From Gp6-AA40 sp046732795 (GTDB lineage Bacteria > Acidobacteriota > Vicinamibacteria > Vicinamibacterales > UBA2999), in contig JBKPNV010000293.1 in NCBI GenBank assembly GCA_046732795.1, positions 1 to 9,817 of the forward strand: DNA of 9,817 nucleotides. Direction: 5' to 3'. A program made the translations under genes and the position numbers. The notes beneath the pieces are model-generated. The model was not told the origin of the DNA and made no database searches. It saw only the letters and a program-made list of their open reading frames with translations. This document shows positions 1 through 6,145 of this stretch, piece after piece; position 1 is the stretch's first letter, and each line of letters opens with the position of its first letter.

Positions 1-8
1 GCGTTGTC

Positions 9-1322
9 ATGATGGTTGCGCTTCTCGTAGGGCTCCTTCTCGCTGCGGGTACCGATGCTCAGACGTTCTACTACAACGAGGTGACCAAGGACGGATGCAT
101 TTACGTGTTTGCTGATGCCTCACGGTACGACGCATTTGCTAAAGACGAAGCTCCGCAGACTGGCCCCGTGATCACGCGCGAAAGATACGGCCCGAATGGG
201 GAGACCGTGATCTTCGACAGTGAGAATGCGATCAACCTGTACAACTTCAAACATGGACGTGCCGGCGAGCGTTTCGATACATCTCGAGAAGTCGCAAAGT
301 CGGACTATCCGATCGGCAAGATCAGCGGCTTGATGTTCGGGGACTACTACTACTATTACAAGTGGCACCAGGACCACATCAGCAACTCTGACCCGACCCC
401 GGTCGAGGGACAGCACGGACTCTGGTTCCGTCGCCTCTACTTCACGTACGATTTCTCGCACAGCGAGACACTCGCCGCGCGCTTTCGGCTCGAAGCGAAC
501 AGCGACGGCGAGTTCGCCGGTGGCGACCTCGTCCCGTATGTCAAGGATGCCTACATCCGGTGGACCTATCACGGAAAACAACGGATGACACTTGGAGTGC
601 ATCCCAGCCTGACCTTTGGCTGGCTGGATGAATTCTGGGGTCTGCGTCATATCGAGAAGACCCCTGCCGATCTGTATCGCATCGATTCGTCGCGCGACTT
701 CGGCATCACCTTCGAAGGCTCAGCGGCGATCGAGGGAGTGAACTACGCAGTCCAGTTCGGCAACGAGTCTGGTAATGGCTCTGAGACACAAGAAGGCAAA
801 ATCCTGCGTTTCGAAGGGCGCTACGAGCGCGACACGGGACTCGCGCTCGAAGGCTTTTACAGCTTCGCCACGCGACCCGCAGGCGAGCACCGTCACACGG
901 CGCAGGGCGTTGCCGGTTTCAAGAAGAAAGACGTCCGTGCAGGAGCTCAGTACATCTGGCAGCAGCGTCAATCGGGCGAGGATGGTGTGCCAGATCAGAG
1001 GATCGACATCTGGTCCGGTTTTGTCGTGTGGGATGTTCTGCCGAAAAAGGCAGATCTGTTCTTGCGTGTCGATACCGTGCAGGGAAGTGCGGGCGGAGTG
1101 GAGACCGGATTACCTGGCGCCGACGGCATCGACTATTGGCTTATGAGCCCGCAATCCAACTTCACGACCTGGATCATTGGTGGTGAATGGTACGTACATC
1201 CCTCGTTTCGTCTCAGCCCGAATCTCGAGCTAGCGAAGTACGCCAACGATCCCGACCCAGTGAATTTTCCCGGCAGAGATCAAGACTCGATCGTCCGGCT
1301 CACCTTTTTCTGGACGTTCTGA
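9..1322 (+). CDS. Outer-membrane porin-like beta-barrel protein (5' end possibly outside window)
   Basis: This is probably an outer-membrane channel for small solutes. The ORF begins with a hydrophobic stretch (MMVALLVGLLLAAGTDAQ) that reads as the core and cleavage region of a Sec signal peptide. It lacks the usual basic residues before the core, and the two codons upstream (GTT GTC) are open, so the true start may lie before the window. Residues about 20-85 form an N-terminal region rich in Tyr, Asp and Asn. From about residue 100 the sequence alternates polar and aromatic residues like amphipathic strands (FRRLYFTYDF, ARFRLEAN, AYIRWTYHG), with short Gly/Asp turns. The chain ends LTFFWTF, a terminal aromatic typical of BAM-inserted barrels. 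A Tyr run (GDYYYYYK) sits near residue 112. Its length of about 437 residues suits a porin. The substrate cannot be read from the sequence. The downstream transporter gene starts within 27 bp, which suggests shared transcription and a related substrate. Confidence 0.75.
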   Translation: MMVALLVGLLLAAGTDAQTFYYNEVTKDGCIYVFADASRYDAFAKDEAPQTGPVITRERYGPNGETVIFDSENAINLYNFKHGRAGERFDTSREVAKSDYPIGKISGLMFGDYYYYYKWHQDHISNSDPTPVEGQHGLWFRRLYFTYDFSHSETLAARFRLEANSDGEFAGGDLVPYVKDAYIRWTYHGKQRMTLGVHPSLTFGWLDEFWGLRHIEKTPADLYRIDSSRDFGITFEGSAAIEGVNYAVQFGNESGNGSETQEGKILRFEGRYERDTGLALEGFYSFATRPAGEHRHTAQGVAGFKKKDVRAGAQYIWQQRQSGEDGVPDQRIDIWSGFVVWDVLPKKADLFLRVDTVQGSAGGVETGLPGADGIDYWLMSPQSNFTTWIIGGEWYVHPSFRLSPNLELAKYANDPDPVNFPGRDQDSIVRLTFFWTF

Positions 1323-1349
1323 TCGCGCGTGCAGAGAGGTCGAACCGGT

Positions 1350-3083
1350 GTGCTCGATTGGGTCCCGGGGCTGCGCACACTCGGCCAGTACGAACTGTCC
1401 TGGCTACGCCGTGACGTCGCTGCCGGCTTGGTTATGACGACGATGCTCGTGCCGGTCGGCATCGCCTACGCAGAGGCATCCGGCATACCTGGTATCAACG
1501 GCCTCTACGCGACGATTGTGCCGCTGCTCGCGTACGCCATGTTCGGCCCCAGCCGCATTCTCGTGCTCGGGCCCGATTCAGCGCTTGCGCCGGTCATTCT
1601 CTCGGTCGTGCTGCCGATCTCAGGAGGTGACCCCGAACGCGCGGTCGTGGTTGCCGGAATGATGGCGATCGTCTCCGGCGTGGTTTGCGTCGCGGCCGGC
1701 CTCTCGCGTCTGGGCTTCATCACCGAGCTGCTGTCGAAACCGATTCGCTACGGTTACATGAACGGCATCGCGATCACTGTGATGCTGAGCCAGATTCCAA
1801 AGCTGCTTGGCTTTTCCGTGGATGCAGCAGGGCCGCTGCGTCAGGCGAGCGGAATTATCGCGAACGTGTCGGCAGGACACACCAATATCGCGGCGTTCGG
1901 TATCGGCGGGTTCACGCTGGCGTTGATGCTCGTATTGAAGCGATGGCCGCGTGTTCCCGGCATGTTGATCGGCGTCGTCCTGGCCACGGTACTCACGGCA
2001 GTGTTCGATCTCGCGTCGCGCGCGGGCATCTCAGTGCTCGGACCGCTGCCACAAGGGCTGCCGGAGCCGCGCCTTCCGCTCGCGTCCACGGACAATCTGT
2101 CGGCGATCCTCATGGGTGGCGTCGCCGTCGCGCTCGTGTCGTTCGCGGATACAAGCGTGCTTTCCCGAACATATGCGGCGCGCTTGCGCACATCGGTCGA
2201 TTCGAATCAGGAAATGGCGGCGCTCGGCATCGCCAACCTCGCGACCGGCTTCTTTCAGGGGATGCCAATCAGCAGCAGTTCCTCGCGCACACCGGTGGCC
2301 GAGGCTGCGGGCGCACGGACGCAGCTGACTGGTGTCGTCGGTGCGCTGGCGATTGCCCTGCTCCTCACGCTCGCGCCCGACCTGCTTCAGCATCTTCCGC
2401 AGACGGCCTTGGCGGCGGTCGTGATCTCGTCGGCAATCGGGCTGTTCGAGGTGTCCGATCTCCGGCGCATCTATCGCATTCAGCGCTGGGAGTTCTGGCT
2501 CTCGATGACCTGCTTTGGGGGTGTCGCCGTTTTCGGAGCGATCCCCGGTATCGCGTTCGCGATCGTCATCGCGGTGATCGAATTCCTGTGGGATGGCTGG
2601 AGGCCGCATTCGGCGGTGCTCGGCCGCGTCGACGGGCTCAAGGGCTACCACGACATCACCCGCTATCCTGAGGCCCGGCGCATCCCGGGTCTCGTGCTCT
2701 TTCGTTGGGATGCGCCGCTGTTCTTCGCCAACGCCGAGTGGTTTCATGAACGAGTGCTGGCCGCGGTTGCCAGCTCACCGACGCCGGTTCGCTGGCTGGT
2801 GGTGGCGGCAGAACCGGTTACCAGCGTCGACGTGACCGCTGCGGACATGCTCTGCGACGTCGACGACGCGTTGCGCGCGACAGATGTCGATCTGGTCTTT
2901 GCCGAAATGAAGGATCCGGTCAAAGACAAGCTGAAGCGGTTTGGTCTCTACACGCGGCTAGGCGAGCACTCGTTCTTCGCCACGGTTGGCGAAGCCGTGA
3001 ATGCGTACCTGGAACGCCACGCCGTCCAGTGGGTGGATTGGGAGGATCGGCGACAGGACTCCGCGGGCGGTCCGGCCATGTGA
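1350..3083 (+). CDS. SulP-family anion permease with C-terminal STAS domain
   Basis: An inner-membrane transporter of the SulP/SLC26 family, whose members move sulfate, bicarbonate or other anions. About 400 residues of hydrophobic helices come first. The family signature is visible at residues 34-54: VPVGIAYAEASGIPGINGLYA, followed by a GPSRILVLGPDSALAP-like segment. The last 130 residues or so are a cytosolic STAS domain, with the loop VTSVDVTAADML near residue 490 matching the SpoIIAA-like regulatory loop. The frame is open from a GTG at 1329, but the GTG at 1350 is preferred: GAGAGG at 1334-1339 lies about 10 bases upstream and the protein then begins VLDWVPGL, as family members usually do. 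At 577 residues it is full length. It follows the porin gene by 27 bp, consistent with one transcript. No carbonic anhydrase or sulfate-assimilation gene is nearby to fix the substrate, so sulfate and bicarbonate both remain possible. Confidence 0.92.
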   Translation: MLDWVPGLRTLGQYELSWLRRDVAAGLVMTTMLVPVGIAYAEASGIPGINGLYATIVPLLAYAMFGPSRILVLGPDSALAPVILSVVLPISGGDPERAVVVAGMMAIVSGVVCVAAGLSRLGFITELLSKPIRYGYMNGIAITVMLSQIPKLLGFSVDAAGPLRQASGIIANVSAGHTNIAAFGIGGFTLALMLVLKRWPRVPGMLIGVVLATVLTAVFDLASRAGISVLGPLPQGLPEPRLPLASTDNLSAILMGGVAVALVSFADTSVLSRTYAARLRTSVDSNQEMAALGIANLATGFFQGMPISSSSSRTPVAEAAGARTQLTGVVGALAIALLLTLAPDLLQHLPQTALAAVVISSAIGLFEVSDLRRIYRIQRWEFWLSMTCFGGVAVFGAIPGIAFAIVIAVIEFLWDGWRPHSAVLGRVDGLKGYHDITRYPEARRIPGLVLFRWDAPLFFANAEWFHERVLAAVASSPTPVRWLVVAAEPVTSVDVTAADMLCDVDDALRATDVDLVFAEMKDPVKDKLKRFGLYTRLGEHSFFATVGEAVNAYLERHAVQWVDWEDRRQDSAGGPAM

Positions 3084-3106
3084 ACTCGTAGCCATGTGGA
3101 CTCGTG
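3075..3106 (+). repeat. Imperfect 16-bp tandem duplication across the SulP stop codon
   Basis: GCCATGTGAACTCGTA (3075-3090) is followed directly by GCCATGTGGACTCGTG (3091-3106), with 14 of 16 positions identical. The first unit holds the last codon and TGA stop of the SulP gene; in the second unit the TGA has become TGG. It looks like a small slippage duplication. Confidence 0.75.
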
Positions 3107-3147
3107 ACGTAGGCAGGGGCTGTTTTTCGGACTGCGCTCGCCGCGAC

Positions 3148-3176
3148 TTGATTTGTATTTTAGTTTGATCTAAATT
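3148..3176 (+). promoter_or_regulatory. Candidate sigma70-type promoter for the arsR-like/SRPBCC pair
   Basis: TTGATT (3148-3153, four of six matches to TTGACA) and TAAATT (3171-3176, four of six matches to TATAAT) are separated by exactly 17 bases. They sit in the only clearly AT-rich patch of this part of the window. Transcription would begin a few bases before the ATG at 3187, leaving almost no leader. No Shine-Dalgarno sequence is visible before that ATG. This is a consensus match only. Confidence 0.5.
3157..3176. promoter_or_regulatory. Palindromic candidate operator for the ArsR-type regulator
   Basis: ATTTTAG (3157-3163) and CTAAATT (3170-3176) are inverted arms matching at six of seven positions around a six-base spacer. 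The site covers the spacer and -10 region of the candidate promoter, so a bound dimer would block RNA polymerase. Autorepression through such a site is usual for ArsR-family regulators. That this protein binds here is inferred from position and symmetry. Confidence 0.5.
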
Positions 3177-3186
3177 AAGCCGACAC

Positions 3187-3558
3187 ATGGATGCGGCACT
3201 GCTCACCGCCGTCGCTTCCCCTCGGCGCCGCGAGATCCTGCGGTTGCTGTGGACGCGCGACCTGACCGCGGGGGCCATCCATGAGGCGATGCCCGACGTC
3301 ACCTTCGGCGCCGTCTCTCTCCAGCTCAGAGTCTTGCTCGATGCCGGGCTGGTCGAGTGTCAGGCCGACCGTCAGTTTCGTGTCTACCGCGTTCGACGCG
3401 AGGCGCTCACCTCGGTTGCGCCGATGCTGGAGCAGATGTGGACCGATGCGCTCTGGCGTCTCAAGCTCAAGGCGGAACTGGCTGAAACGCGTCGCGGACC
3501 CAGGCCACGGCGGCGTTCCCGTCCACACCGCCCTCGATCGAAAACGGAGGACCGATGA
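3187..3558 (+). CDS. ArsR-family winged-helix transcriptional regulator
   Basis: A small DNA-binding repressor of 123 residues. The N-terminal half matches the ArsR winged helix: SPRRREILRLLW (11-22) is helix 1, and LTAGAIHEAMPDVTFGAVSL followed by QLRVL (26-50) gives the helix-turn-helix. LLDAGLVECQADRQFRVYRV forms the wing. The TFGAVS...LRVL pattern and the long basic C-terminus belong to the subgroup usually encoded beside AHSA1/SRPBCC proteins. I see no cysteine pair of the metal-sensing kind, so metal sensing is unlikely; the inducer is unknown. The ATG at 3187 is the first start in the frame and the only one that keeps helix 1 whole. No ribosome binding site precedes it, and the candidate promoter lies so close that the mRNA may be nearly leaderless. 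Its stop overlaps the next start in ATGA, so the two genes are translationally coupled. Confidence 0.9.
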   Translation: MDAALLTAVASPRRREILRLLWTRDLTAGAIHEAMPDVTFGAVSLQLRVLLDAGLVECQADRQFRVYRVRREALTSVAPMLEQMWTDALWRLKLKAELAETRRGPRPRRRSRPHRPRSKTEDR

Positions 3559-4328
3559 TAGCCGCTGCTCTCGTACATCGTCTGGACCGTTCGCTCGTGA
3601 TTCGCGCTCGCCGCGACACCGTGTTTCAATTTTTCAGCGATACGCCGCAGTGGGCGGCGTGGTGGGGCGCCGGCTCGTCGATCGATCCTCGCCCTGGAGG
3701 TCGCCTGGTGATCCGCCATCCGAACGGTGTCGAGGCCTCAGGTGAAGTGCTCGAGGTCCGCGCTCCAGAGCGCATCGTCTTCACCTACGGATACGAAACA
3801 CAGAAGCCGACTCCACCTGGAAGTTCACGCGTGACCATCCGATTGGAGAGCCACCCGCAAGGAACGCTGCTTCAGCTGACACACGAATTCGCCGATGGCA
3901 ACGCGCGAGAGGAGCACATTCAAGGCTGGCGGTTCCAGCTCTCGCTGTTTGCGAACCTCATCGCCGACCGCGCGGCGGCCGGTGCGGCGTCGATCGTGGA
4001 TCGATGGTTTGCCGCGTGGGGAGAGCCGGACGCGACTGTGCGCGAACGCGCGCTCGCGACGATTGCCGCAGCGGAAATTCAGTTTGGCGATCGTTTCAGT
4101 TGCCTTGATGGGCTCACCGACATCAACGCGCACCTCACCGCGGCGCAGCGCTTCATGCCTGGCATGCGGCTCGAGCGCCGCGGCGAGATTCGCCAGTGTC
4201 AATGGCATGTCCTGGCGGATTGGGTGGCGCTCGCGAGCGATGGGCAGGAGCGCGGACGCGGGACGAACCTGTTCGTGCTCGATTCCGACGGACGCATCAC
4301 ATCGGTAACGGGATTCTGGGCCTCGTAG
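3555..4328 (+). CDS. AHSA1/SRPBCC-domain protein fused to a SnoaL-like (NTF2-fold) domain
   Basis: A soluble two-domain protein of 257 residues. Residues about 13-138 match the AHSA1/SRPBCC fold: an RSLVIRARRDTVFQFFSD start, the PQWAAWWG segment, DPRPGGRLVIRHPNG, and VLEVRAPERIVFTYGYE. This fold encloses a hydrophobic ligand cavity. Residues about 143-257 resemble a SnoaL-like NTF2 domain, with an opening helix IVDRWFAAWGEPDA, a central strand region (WHVLADWVALASDG) and a terminal strand DGRITSVTGFW. Both folds make ligand pockets; no catalytic residue can be assigned with confidence. Most partners of ArsR regulators have only the first domain, so the second is an added module. GGAGG at 3546-3550 lies just before the ATG, which overlaps the stop of the regulator gene by four bases. 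The pair probably responds to, and acts on, an unidentified small molecule. Confidence 0.85.
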   Translation: MIAAALVHRLDRSLVIRARRDTVFQFFSDTPQWAAWWGAGSSIDPRPGGRLVIRHPNGVEASGEVLEVRAPERIVFTYGYETQKPTPPGSSRVTIRLESHPQGTLLQLTHEFADGNAREEHIQGWRFQLSLFANLIADRAAAGAASIVDRWFAAWGEPDATVRERALATIAAAEIQFGDRFSCLDGLTDINAHLTAAQRFMPGMRLERRGEIRQCQWHVLADWVALASDGQERGRGTNLFVLDSDGRITSVTGFWAS

Positions 4329-4348
4329 CGGCGCGCCTTCGGATGAGT

Positions 4349-4380
4349 GGTCGAGGCGCGTCTGAAGACCCGCCTCGACC
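4349..4380. repeat. REP-like palindrome, copy A (possible bidirectional terminator)
   Basis: GGTCGAGGCG (4349-4358) and CGCCTCGACC (4371-4380) are perfect 10-base inverted arms. Inside them, after a C-C mismatch, GTC and GAC pair around a TGAA loop, giving one long hairpin. It lies 20 bp after the SRPBCC stop and before the convergent CHAD stop, so it could end transcription from both sides, but no T-run follows on either strand. Read on the minus strand it begins GTCGAGGCGGGTCT and is related to copies at 4423-4440 and 8281-8302. Confidence 0.8.
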
Positions 4381-4422
4381 CCGCACCTGCTATCTAGCCT
4401 AGCTACCCAGCTATCCCACCGC

Positions 4423-4440
4423 CTAAAGCCCCGCCTCTAC
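4423..4440 (-). repeat. REP-like repeat, copy B (half element forming the end of the CHAD gene)
   Basis: Read on the minus strand this is GTAGAGGCGGGGCTTTAG, the left arm and centre of the same element as copies A and C. The expected right arm has decayed to GGCGGTGGG. The repeat is part of the CHAD coding sequence: it encodes the terminal Val-Glu-Ala-Gly-Leu and supplies the TAG stop. Just beyond it, AGCTACCC and AGCTATCC (4401-4416) form a small direct repeat. Confidence 0.55.
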
Positions 4441-5412
4441 ACCTTTGCGAAATGGCTCGAGATTCGAGTGCTGCCGTGGCGACCGCCGCTTTTGTGTCCC
4501 GCCAACCAGACCGATGACGAGCGCCGACGGGACCGCGACGAGTGCGGCAATCGGCATCCAGCGTCTCCCTCGCTCCGCAGTGCGCGTGCGAATCGCTTCC
4601 GACACGGCAAATAGATCGTCGCGTTTCGAGAGGTAATCCTTGAAGAGGCTGTCGCGTTCGGCGATCAGTCGCTGACGAAGCGTCTCGATCTCGGCGCCAT
4701 GCTCGCGCGACTGATCGAGGCGCTGCATAATCAACTCGCGATCGTGCACATGTCCAAGCACTGATTGCACGCGTTTCAGCACCGTCAATTCGCGGTCGTC
4801 GCGTGGCCGGCTCGCGGCCGAGGCCAGCTCGACGAGATAGCGCAATCGTTTGGCGTGAATGCGAACCTCGTGCGCACGGTTCGGAAAGTACACGCCGGAG
4901 GCGTGTTCGACGGCTTGCGAGAGCTTGGTGCTTTGCGTGTGCATCCGCTTCCGCAAATTCAGTCCGATGGACGCCGATACCCGAGGGCGCCACGTGCGCA
5001 GTCGCTTGACAGCTGATGGCGCAAAATCGCCGAGCGGGCTGTGTTCGATGCTCTTGATCAGCTGCCGGCGTGCGAGCGCACGTTCATGGACGGCGCTCCG
5101 ATTCAGCGCAGCGACGGCGCGCGCCGCTTCAGGCACCTGCCAGATCTTCTCTTCGAATAACTCGACGACAACATCCAGATCCCGAGCGGCACCGAGCGAC
5201 CGGCCCAGATCGCGCATCTCCTCTCTGAGTGCGACATGGTTGGCGTCGTGGTCATCACCAAGGACCTCGAGGAGCGCACGAATGCGGCGGGTCGCCACGC
5301 GGGCATCGTGGATCGCATCGGCATCACCGTCGCGGACACCCGGAACATTCTTGAGCAGTTCCTCGCTCTGTCGAAGCGCCACGTCCTGCATTCGAGCGAC
5401 GAGTCCCTTCAT
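4423..5412 (-). CDS. CHAD-domain protein with a C-terminal membrane helix
   Basis: CHAD domains are helical bundles rich in conserved histidines and basic residues, and studied members bind inorganic polyphosphate. Here the first signature IHDARVATRRIRALLEVLG lies at residues 34-52 and the second, RIHAKRLRYLVE, near 184-195 with His186. These basic clusters would line the polyanion-binding surface. Near the C-terminus MPIAALVAVPSALVIGLVGG (about 286-305), with RRW before it and KRR after it, reads as a single membrane helix, so the domain may be tail-anchored with its bulk in the cytoplasm. The frame is open from an ATG at 5433, but the ATG at 5412 is chosen: AGGAGG (minus strand, 5425-5420) sits seven bases before it and would lie inside the longer form. 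This gives 329 residues. No thiamine-triphosphatase-like CYTH domain or polyphosphate kinase gene is nearby. The last six codons come from a repeat element. Confidence 0.88.
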   Translation of the reverse strand: MKGLVARMQDVALRQSEELLKNVPGVRDGDADAIHDARVATRRIRALLEVLGDDHDANHVALREEMRDLGRSLGAARDLDVVVELFEEKIWQVPEAARAVAALNRSAVHERALARRQLIKSIEHSPLGDFAPSAVKRLRTWRPRVSASIGLNLRKRMHTQSTKLSQAVEHASGVYFPNRAHEVRIHAKRLRYLVELASAASRPRDDRELTVLKRVQSVLGHVHDRELIMQRLDQSREHGAEIETLRQRLIAERDSLFKDYLSKRDDLFAVSEAIRTRTAERGRRWMPIAALVAVPSALVIGLVGGTQKRRSPRQHSNLEPFRKGVEAGL

Positions 5413-5465
5413 CGGGCCGCCTCCTTTCTCCATCCGATGGGATATGCACGTTTGTTACCGGCCCG

Positions 5466-5497
5466 GTCCTGGTCTCCCGGAGACGGAAGACCAGGAC
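5466..5497. terminator. Candidate hairpin terminator between the kbp-like and CHAD genes
   Basis: GTCCTGGTCT (5466-5475) and AGACCAGGAC (5488-5497) are perfect 10-base inverted arms with a 12-base loop. The hairpin starts about 37 bases after the stop of the LysM gene and precedes the CHAD ribosome binding site. No T-run follows on the minus strand, so it may be a weak terminator or an mRNA-stabilising hairpin. It does not share sequence with the REP-like repeat. Confidence 0.45.
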
Positions 5498-5533
5498 GAC
5501 GGACCAGGCACCAAATCCAAGCACTGAGGATGG

Positions 5534-5965
5534 TTACGGCAGACGCAGGACCTGCCCGGGTTTGATCTTGTTAGGGTCGTTCAGTTGATCTTTGTTCAAT
5601 TCGAAGATCTTCATGTAAGCGCCCGCATTGCCGAGGTGTTCTTTTGCGATCTGGCTGAGCGTATCGCCGGATTTCACTGTGTACGTCTTGGCGGCCGGCG
5701 CAGACTGCGGAGCCGCCGCAGCAGGCTGTGCCGCCGCCGGTGGTGCGCCGGCTGCTGCGCTCGGTCCGCCAGTCACTCGAATGTCAGCGTTGATGTCCTG
5801 CTGCCAGGTGGGAATGGTCTTGATCGCATTCCAGATTTCGTTCTTTTCTGCCTCGGTTGCGACGGTTCCCTTGAAAACCAGCTTGCCGCCTTGCTCTTCA
5901 ATCGTGCCGTGAAACTTTCCCTCGGCCACTTTCTCCGCCCACGCATACATACCCTTCAACGACAT
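5534..5965 (-). CDS. BON-LysM protein resembling the potassium-binding protein Kbp (YgaU)
   Basis: A 143-residue protein with two modules. Residues about 8-66 (ending in NADIRVTGG) look like a BON-type fold: a helix, the strand KLVFKGTV, an EAEKNEIWNAIKTI helix, then a closing strand. An Ala/Pro/Gln-rich linker (about 68-92) joins it to a C-terminal LysM domain at 94-143, where YTVKSGDTLSQIAKEHLGN and the ending KIKPGQVLRLP are diagnostic. The arrangement, and phrases such as KIFELNK and NKIKPGQVLRLP, closely recall E. coli Kbp, a cytoplasmic K+-binding protein of about 149 residues. No signal peptide is visible, which also fits a cytoplasmic protein rather than a peptidoglycan binder. K+ binding here is inferred from the family. 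GAAGGTGA a few bases before the ATG serves as ribosome binding site. The gene is divergent from fhcB, with 180 bp between the starts. Confidence 0.88.
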   Translation of the reverse strand: MSLKGMYAWAEKVAEGKFHGTIEEQGGKLVFKGTVATEAEKNEIWNAIKTIPTWQQDINADIRVTGGPSAAAGAPPAAAQPAAAAPQSAPAAKTYTVKSGDTLSQIAKEHLGNAGAYMKIFELNKDQLNDPNKIKPGQVLRLP

Positions 5966-6145
5966 TGGTTCACCTTCACTTTCCCGTGTGATCGGTTATC
6001 CCGCAAACCATCTCGCCACTCTACTCTGGTGTATTGCCGATCGCGAGCACAGCCGCGCGCTCAGCTCGTCGCTGCTCCTTCTTACATTCGTGTCTCAAGG
6101 CCTTCATCGTCATCTGGTAGGCTGGGAGTTGGGAGACGAGCAGCG
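5966..6145. other. Divergent intergenic region between the kbp-like gene and fhcB
   Basis: These 180 bases must hold the promoters of both flanking genes. I could not pick a convincing -35/-10 pair on either strand. The + strand has GGGAG at 6131-6135 as a likely ribosome binding site for fhcB. An open frame runs through the region into fhcB, but its composition is not protein-like and it continues antisense to the LysM gene, so it is not read as coding. Confidence 0.5.

Noticed and set aside
300..365. Tyr-coding TAC run in the porin as a possible phase-variable repeat
   Set aside because: Only a few consecutive Tyr codons are present and they mix TAC and TAT. A triplet change would not shift the frame, so no switching role is indicated.
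431..441. CGCCTCTAC in the porin gene as a fourth repeat copy
   Set aside because: Only nine bases match, there is no inverted partner, and it encodes a conserved barrel strand (RRLYF), so chance is the simpler explanation.
2031..2747. 238-codon minus-strand open frame inside the SulP gene
   Set aside because: Its composition is dominated by Arg, Asp, Glu and His with no domain pattern. It is the complement of a strongly supported transporter gene in GC-rich DNA.
5413..5433. Longer start for the CHAD gene at 5433
   Set aside because: The strong AGGAGG ribosome binding site would then lie inside the coding region; it is ideally spaced for the ATG at 5412.
5534..5965. Reading the LysM protein as a secreted peptidoglycan hydrolase or binder
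   Set aside because: No signal peptide or catalytic domain is visible, and the BON-LysM order matches the cytoplasmic Kbp type.
5585..6145. Upstream open extension of the fhcB frame (about 187 codons)
   Set aside because: It runs antisense through the well-supported LysM gene and encodes Arg/Ser/Cys-rich sequence without family similarity. fhcB relatives begin just before the Cys motif, matching the GTG at 6146.
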